NCBI RefSeq assembly: GCF_047314965.1
Contig: NZ_JBLBVK010000015.1
Location: 1 to 27,345 of the forward strand
From: JAVJUV01 sp047314965
GTDB lineage: Bacteria; Pseudomonadota; Alphaproteobacteria; Rhodobacterales; Rhodobacteraceae
Direction of reading: 5' to 3'
DNA length: 27,345 nt
Shown here: piece after piece, positions 22,866 to 27,345 of the stretch
How the letters are laid out: each line of letters begins with the position of its first letter
Numbering within the stretch: the stretch's first letter is position 1
The notes under the pieces: generated by a model
The model's input: only the letters and a program-made list of their open reading frames with translations
What the model was told of the DNA's origin: nothing
The model's database searches: none
Made by a program: the position numbers and the translations under genes

Positions 22866-23603
22866 ATGAGACTGGCAGCATTGCTTTTCGGATCATTATC
22901 AATCGCGACACCCGCTTTTGCAGAAGATGTCTCTTACACCGTGAATGGTGAAGCCTTCACGGGCTATTGGGCGGAGGCGACCGATCCGAAAGGCCTTGTT
23001 CTTATCGTTCATGACTGGGATGGCATGACCGATTATGAACGCCAACGCGCGGATATGATTGCCGAGATGGGCTATAACGCCTTCGCGCTCGACATGTTCG
23101 GTGACGACACGCCGACCGAAACCATGGATCATCGCATTGCGGCCACTGGAGCGCTTTATCAGGATCGCGAGCGCATGCGGGCCCTGATACAGGCAGGGGT
23201 CGAGCAGGCGCGGTCCCGTTCAAGCGTCGATGAAATGATCGTGAAAGGCTACTGCTTCGGCGGTGCCGTTGCCTTGGAAATGGCAAGAAGTGAAATGGCC
23301 AATATGGCGAACGGGTACGCCACGTTCCATGGCGGGCTCTCCACACCCGAAGGTCAGAGCTGGGACGGCGACGAACCCCCCGTGGTCGTCTTCCACGGCG
23401 GCGCCGATACCTCTATCACGATGGAGGACGTTGCTGCGCTGACGTCTGAGCTCGAGGAAGCTGGCAACACCTACACGATCGAGATTTACTCCAACGCACC
23501 ACATGCATTTACCGTTTTCGGCTCGGATCGCTACCAAGAGCGAGCCGACCTGGCGAGTTGGAATGCTTTTTCCGACTTTCTAAAAGAACATCTTCCCGGT
23601 TGA
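22866..23603 (+). CDS. Secreted dienelactone hydrolase-family protein
   Basis: The 245-residue precursor begins with a signal peptide (cleaved near FA-EDV, residue 19) and is an alpha/beta hydrolase of the dienelactone hydrolase family. The triad is C130 in GYCFGG, D181 in GGADTS and H213 in APHAF, with HDWDG near residue 50. The cysteine nucleophile and motif spacing match the family; length is typical. The ATG at 22866 follows GGAGGAATC; an earlier in-frame ATG at 22842 would spoil the signal peptide. Periplasmic location is unusual for classical dienelactone hydrolases of aromatic degradation, so the substrate is open. It is monocistronic and followed by a strong hairpin. Confidence 0.88.
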   Translation: MRLAALLFGSLSIATPAFAEDVSYTVNGEAFTGYWAEATDPKGLVLIVHDWDGMTDYERQRADMIAEMGYNAFALDMFGDDTPTETMDHRIAATGALYQDRERMRALIQAGVEQARSRSSVDEMIVKGYCFGGAVALEMARSEMANMANGYATFHGGLSTPEGQSWDGDEPPVVVFHGGADTSITMEDVAALTSELEEAGNTYTIEIYSNAPHAFTVFGSDRYQERADLASWNAFSDFLKEHLPG

Positions 23604-23620
23604 GAAACCTGAGCCAATCA

Positions 23621-23645
23621 GTGTCGCGCCGTGCTGGCGCGACAC
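23621..23645 (+). terminator. Perfect 10-bp hairpin after the dienelactone hydrolase gene
   Basis: GTGTCGCGCC and GGCGCGACAC pair perfectly around a GTGCT loop, 18 bp after the stop. No strong T-run follows, so it may stop RNA polymerase weakly or protect the mRNA 3' end. Confidence 0.55.
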
Positions 23646-24154
23646 CCGCCTGTTCTGACTGTTTTCCCAAAAAGAGCCACAACAAGGCGCCTAGTTCTGA
23701 AAGAATTTCGTTCGGCAGATTTCGACTGCCGACGCCAAGGGCAGGTGCAACCGTTTCTCATGACTCAAGTGTTCTCTGAAAAAGGAACGACACTTATCGA
23801 AATCCACGCAACGTCAATTAAGCCGAGATTTCGCTCCGCCCCCACATATCACTTCTATTATGCAAGTTTTTCGCTGAACGTTTATTGGAACTGTTGTCTC
23901 AATAGAACAGTATTAGCTCTTCTCAACTTTTCGTGAGGACTAAGCTCTAATGAGCTACAACCACGGGGCTCTAACGATGTGTTTGAAGAGAATGAACAAA
24001 ACAGGCCCGTGAGCGTTAGTTTCAGAGTAAGCGGGCAAAAAGTGATCCTTTCATCAGGTTTTCTGATGCGAGATTCTGTCTCGTTTCACTTTTCGCTGGA
24101 GATCAATCTTCTAGGTCGACCCGCACACACAAATTGGAAAGAAAGGAAGATCTC
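23646..24154. other. Long A+T-richer leader region of the DUF481 gene
   Basis: No gene is supported. It contains AGCTC-TAAT-GAGCT (23943-23956) and two consecutive hairpins close to the next gene. The length before the DUF481 start suggests a long, structured 5' leader. Confidence 0.45.
24052..24083 (+). promoter_or_regulatory. Two tandem hairpins in the DUF481 leader
   Basis: CATCAG-GTTTT-CTGATG (24052-24068) is immediately followed by CGAGA-TTCTG-TCTCG (24069-24083). Both have perfect stems and 5-base loops. They end about 70 bp before the start codon and could act in mRNA stability or leader control. Confidence 0.4.
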
Positions 24155-24994
24155 ATGAAAGATGCGACCAAGACAAGTGTGGCTGCAATAGCCATTGTGG
24201 GAGCTCTCTCCGCATCCTCCGTTTCGGCGCAAAGCCTGATAGGCCGCGATTCCGTGGCAGGTGACCGTAACGAAGACTTAGCAGAAGCCATCGAGGACGA
24301 TGCGGAACGCGATCTTGACCGTTTCGGGAATGAAGGTCGTCCGCAGGGGTTTAGTGGCACCTTTGCCCTCAGGGGCACCGCCCAGACCGGCAACTCCGAA
24401 AGCCAAGACCTTGGTATTGGAACAGACCTTAACTACGTGTGGGGGCCGAACGGCGTAGAACTCGAGCTCAACTATACCTTCAGCGACGACGACTCATCAG
24501 AGTCCGAAGAAAGCCTGTTCTACAGCCTTGAGTATACGCGCGATTTCAACCCTCGCACTTATGGCTTCGCCAAAGTGCAAGGATCGGTCGACAGCGCAAC
24601 TGACGCGGCTTACGAGTCTGACACTTTCGTTACCTTCGGTGCCGGTTACCGAATCCTGAATGATGCGGACACCAACTGGTCGGTGCAGGCTGGTCCAGGC
24701 TACCGTGTGGCCAACCTGAATGACATAGCCTCGGCTGATGTCGAAGAAGGCGCCTTCGGTATTTCCTCGGCTTATGCGCGACGTCTTACTGATACGGTCT
24801 TTATCACCAACGATACAGATGTGATCTGGTCGGATTCGGATACCGCGGTGTTTAACGACCTGGCGCTCAGCGTTGCAATGACCGACACCCTTGCTCTCAG
24901 AACAAGCGTGCTGACGGAGTACCACTCGGAAGTTACAGCGCCATCCAAGAACACAGACAACACGTTCGGCGTTTCGCTGGTCTATTCGTTCTGA
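24155..24994 (+). CDS. DUF481 (YdiY-like) outer-membrane beta-barrel protein
   Basis: The 279-residue precursor has a signal peptide (to about SVSAQ, residue 25), a short acidic helical region, then alternating strands typical of a small beta-barrel. Recognisable DUF481 features are GTFALRGTAQTGNSESQDLG near residue 68 and a C-terminal phenylalanine (LVYSF), the usual outer-membrane assembly signal. The ATG at 24155 has GGAAG at the right distance. YdiY-type proteins are salt- or acid-inducible in some bacteria, but their function is not known. It is monocistronic with a structured leader and its own terminator. Confidence 0.87.
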   Translation: MKDATKTSVAAIAIVGALSASSVSAQSLIGRDSVAGDRNEDLAEAIEDDAERDLDRFGNEGRPQGFSGTFALRGTAQTGNSESQDLGIGTDLNYVWGPNGVELELNYTFSDDDSSESEESLFYSLEYTRDFNPRTYGFAKVQGSVDSATDAAYESDTFVTFGAGYRILNDADTNWSVQAGPGYRVANLNDIASADVEEGAFGISSAYARRLTDTVFITNDTDVIWSDSDTAVFNDLALSVAMTDTLALRTSVLTEYHSEVTAPSKNTDNTFGVSLVYSF

Positions 24995-25025
24995 CGGCCG
25001 GCTTGTGTTATCCCTTGTGTAAACT

Positions 25026-25050
25026 GGGGCGGAGCAATCCGCCCCTTTTT
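25026..25050 (+). terminator. Rho-independent terminator after the DUF481 gene
   Basis: GGGGCGGA (25026-25033), GCAA loop, TCCGCCCC (25038-25045), then five T: a perfect 8-bp GC-rich stem with a T-run, 32 bp after the stop codon. Confidence 0.92.
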
Positions 25051-25311
25051 CTCTTGTCACAACATATTGGATCAAGCGCTGTCGGCAGGTTACGGCATAT
25101 GGTGATCTTCGGGCTCGAAGAGGACGACTGGCTGAAACATCTCTATTGCAACTCCTCGGGAAATTCGAGTTGTTCAAGGTTACCTGCACAAATTGTGCTC
25201 GGCGCATCACTCACCATCTCGGCAAAAATTGTTTGCTGACCATCGCGACTTCAAGTGAAATGCCGCGCTGCAGTTTTCTAGCATACCTAATATCCAAACA
25301 AAGGACTCTCC
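25051..25311. other. Intergenic region before the CDGSH-glutamate synthase gene
   Basis: The gap between the DUF481 stop and the next start is 317 bp including the terminator. It holds two small inverted repeats (TCTTCG-GGCT-CGAAGA at 25106-25121; CAACTC...GAGTTG at 25149-25172). No gene is supported. Confidence 0.4.
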
Positions 25312-26853
25312 ATGACCGACGCCCCCATCATTGCAGCCAAATCCCCAGCCGAAGTTGAGGTTGAAGAGGGTAAAAGTTACACTTGGTGCCGTTGTGGGCG
25401 CTCCGGGAACCAGCCCTTTTGCGACGGCTCGCACCGAGGTACCGGATTAAAACCGGTGACTTTCACGGCCGAACGCACAGGGACGGTTACTCTATGCCGT
25501 TGCAAGGCCACCGGTTCGGCACCGTTCTGCGACGGCACCCATGCCTCGCTCGGAGACGCCAAGGTCGGCGACGAGAGCCCGCAGCGGGAAGCGGAGAGCA
25601 ATGGCGCGCCCGGGGCTAGGCCGACGCCAGAGGAACCAACTGTGGCGCGTATTCATGCGCTGGCCCGCGACGGTTTGTCGAAACTTGGACATCATGGCGA
25701 AATGGGCGCTATGGGTGTTCCAAGAAAGGATCTACCGCACTGGGACGACATACAGATCCTGCCCGCTCAGATGGCGAGGAAGCCTCTTAGAGACGATCAC
25801 CCAGTCGCATCAAAAACCGCAATCGGCCCGCGCGCCGAACGGCCCCTCATGCTCGATATTCCGCTCTTTGTGTCGGACATGAGTTTTGGGGCCCTTTCGG
25901 AAGAAGCAAAGATCGCGCTTGCCCGCGGAGCGGAGCGTGCTGGAACCGGCATATGCTCCGGGGAAGGCGGGATGCTGCCTGAGGAGCAGGCCGAGAACAG
26001 CCGGTATTTCTATGAACTTGCCTCAGCCAAGTTCGGTTGGCGCGAGGAAATTGTCGAGAGCGTGCAGGCGTTTCATTTCAAGGGCGGTCAGGGTGCGAAG
26101 ACGGGTACCGGTGGCCATCTGCCGGGTTCGAAGGTGCAAGGCAAAATCGCAGAAGTGCGCGGTCTGGAAGAAGGACAGGATGCGGTCTCTCCCAGTACTT
26201 TCGCCGACCTCGAAAGCCCTGCAGATTTCCGAAAATTTGCGGAACGGGTGCGAGAGAGGTCAGGCGGAATACCCATCGGTTTTAAGATCTCGGCAAACCA
26301 CATAGAGGACGACATCGACTTCGCGCTTGCCGCGGGCGCCGACTATATCATCCTCGATGGACGTGGCGGTGGGACTGGCGCAGCACCGTTGATCTTCCGA
26401 GATCACATTTCGGTCCCCACAATCCCGGCACTTGCCAGAGCACGGCATCATCTCGACCGCGTCGCCGGGCGCGATGTGACGCTGGTGGTGACCGGAGGAC
26501 TTCGCGTTGCCGAAGACTTCGCCAAGGCCATGGCTCTCGGTGCAGACGCGATTGCGGTGTCGAACGCGGCAATCCAGGCGGTTGGCTGTGTTGCGGCTCG
26601 TATATGCAATACCAACAACTGCCCATCGGGTGTGGCGACACAGAAGCCTGAATTGCGAAAGCGTCTCGACGTTGAGGCAAGTGCAGACCGTCTCGCCCGA
26701 TATTTAGGCGCGAGCACCGAGCTGATGAAAGTCCTAGCGCGGGCTTGCGGTCACGACGATCTCTCGAGATTTCAGCCGCGCGATATCGCAACTTGGAAAC
26801 GCGAGATCGCGGAACTTTCCGGGATTACATTTTCTGGGCTTACCCAGTCCTAA
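25312..26853 (+). CDS. Double CDGSH iron-sulfur motif fused to a glutamate-synthase-type FMN domain
   Basis: The 513-residue protein has two N-terminal CDGSH-type 2Fe-2S motifs, C26/C28/C37/H41 (CRCGRSGNQPFCDGSH) and C62/C64/C73/H77 (CRCKATGSAPFCDGTH). A linker leads to a Glu_synthase (GltB-type) FMN TIM barrel from about residue 130, with SDMSFGALSEEAK, GICSGEGGMLPEE, FKGGQGAKTGTGGHLPG and CNTNNCPSGVATQ. There is no glutaminase domain, so it is not a full glutamate synthase; the CDGSH clusters may deliver electrons to the FMN. Redox role and substrate are unknown. RBS AAAGGA precedes the start. Monocistronic. Confidence 0.93.
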   Translation: MTDAPIIAAKSPAEVEVEEGKSYTWCRCGRSGNQPFCDGSHRGTGLKPVTFTAERTGTVTLCRCKATGSAPFCDGTHASLGDAKVGDESPQREAESNGAPGARPTPEEPTVARIHALARDGLSKLGHHGEMGAMGVPRKDLPHWDDIQILPAQMARKPLRDDHPVASKTAIGPRAERPLMLDIPLFVSDMSFGALSEEAKIALARGAERAGTGICSGEGGMLPEEQAENSRYFYELASAKFGWREEIVESVQAFHFKGGQGAKTGTGGHLPGSKVQGKIAEVRGLEEGQDAVSPSTFADLESPADFRKFAERVRERSGGIPIGFKISANHIEDDIDFALAAGADYIILDGRGGGTGAAPLIFRDHISVPTIPALARARHHLDRVAGRDVTLVVTGGLRVAEDFAKAMALGADAIAVSNAAIQAVGCVAARICNTNNCPSGVATQKPELRKRLDVEASADRLARYLGASTELMKVLARACGHDDLSRFQPRDIATWKREIAELSGITFSGLTQS

Positions 26854-27158
26854 ACCTTTGCGGGGGCATCTTGCCTGATTGCTTTCGCTTTGTGCTCATA
26901 GGATGCATCTGGTCGATCAGGTTGGCGTGTGGCGCTGCGAACTCCGTCGATCGGTTCAGATTATGAAGGAGGGCCGTTGGTATTGAAGGATTCCATGTCG
27001 CTCGTGTTTGTTAGGGACCACCGGGGCGAGTGACCGGTCCGCGTGCGCATGCGTAGATCACCTTGAGCGACACGGATCTCGGCTGCTACTGGGAGCAACT
27101 GTTGGCTCAAGCTAGCCTTCATGTCGGTAAAGCGGGACGAAGCGTCCGATAGCGTGAC
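26854..27158. other. Gene-free stretch before the stress-protein gene
   Basis: No ORF with recognisable features and no clear terminator was found between two convergent genes. Confidence 0.45.
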
Positions 27159-27345
27159 TTACTGCCCTCGCACCACATAGACCGAGCACTTCGCATGCGT
27201 TACCACGTGGCTGGCAGTGGTCCCGAGAAGATAGTCCTGAACCTTGGGGTTGGCCGACTCCACCACGATAACATCCACGTTGCGCTCATCGGCCAGTTTG
27301 ACGATCTGGCGATGCACAGCGCCCTTGCGGACGACGGTTTCCATT
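27159..27345 (-). CDS. Universal stress protein (UspA family), C-terminal part
   Basis: About 61 residues are visible. They show the C-terminal UspA pattern: GAVHRQIVKLADERNVDVIVV, then DYLLGTTASHVVTHAKCSVYVVR, where the canonical nucleotide-binding form is GS.A..VV.HA.CSV. An ATG occurs at the very edge, but UspA domains are about 140 residues, so the gene almost certainly continues outside the window. Cytoplasmic stress protein; convergent with the CDGSH-glutamate synthase gene. Confidence 0.85.
   Translation of the reverse strand, partial: METVVRKGAVHRQIVKLADERNVDVIVVESANPKVQDYLLGTTASHVVTHAKCSVYVVRGQ

Noticed and set aside
24497..25210. A 237-residue minus-strand frame opposite the DUF481 gene
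   Set aside because: It is antisense to a barrel gene with a clear signal peptide and crosses a strong terminator.
1..27345. CRISPR array or phage structural genes
   Set aside because: No regularly spaced direct repeats, cas genes, capsid, terminase or tail genes were seen.

Overview
The window reads as DNA from an alphaproteobacterium, most likely a marine Rhodobacteraceae (Roseobacter-type). I base this on the high G+C coding sequence, the combination of families (TRAP binding protein, DMT/EamA permease, CueR-regulated copper operon, CDGSH-glutamate synthase protein, DUF481 and DUF1772 proteins) and the look of the intergenic repeats. It is an accessory-type region: short operons with their own local regulators, long non-coding gaps, repeat relics, a gene fragment and a truncated tRNA-Thr 3' half at 2025-2069 that looks like one end of an integrated island. 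On that reading most of the window to the right of about 2070 is acquired DNA.

Layout. 1-1816: a TetR-type regulator lies between two CPBP membrane-protease genes (one cut by the window edge), with a palindrome in the divergent gap. 1817-2444: tRNA-Thr fragment and copy 1 of a dispersed repeat. 2445-4232: DUF1772 membrane protein and NAD(P)-binding protein, divergent from a second TetR regulator whose start codon sits inside the last of three operator-like palindromes. 4498-9616: copper operon with a CueR-type promoter, copA, a glutaredoxin-like protein, cueR, a CDF transporter lacking the two usual metal-binding aspartates, and a DJ-1/PfpI protein. 10042-11058: secreted PHB depolymerase-like hydrolase. 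11059-11652: repeat copy 2 and a MITE-like element. 11653-13692: cytochrome c', possible small membrane protein, a dehydrogenase fragment and an intact MDR oxidoreductase. 13915-15217: HMA-CDF fusion and a cysteine-rich mini-protein, followed by repeat copy 3.

15518-22352 (minus strand) is the most striking part. One compact transcription unit encodes, in order, a TRAP-type periplasmic binding protein, a 1238-residue hybrid histidine kinase with a large periplasmic domain, a separate Hpt protein, and a response-regulator receiver domain fused directly to a ten-helix EamA/DMT permease. No DNA-binding output is present. The simplest reading is that a binding protein reports a ligand to the kinase and the phosphorelay ends on a membrane transporter, gating transport directly instead of transcription.

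22866-27345: dienelactone hydrolase-like secreted protein, DUF481 outer-membrane protein with a structured leader and a clear terminator, a protein with two CDGSH motifs fused to a glutamate-synthase FMN domain, and the 3' part of a universal stress protein gene. Metal-handling genes recur (copA/cueR, two atypical CDF proteins, the cysteine-rich protein), so the left half looks like a patchwork metal and stress resistance island.
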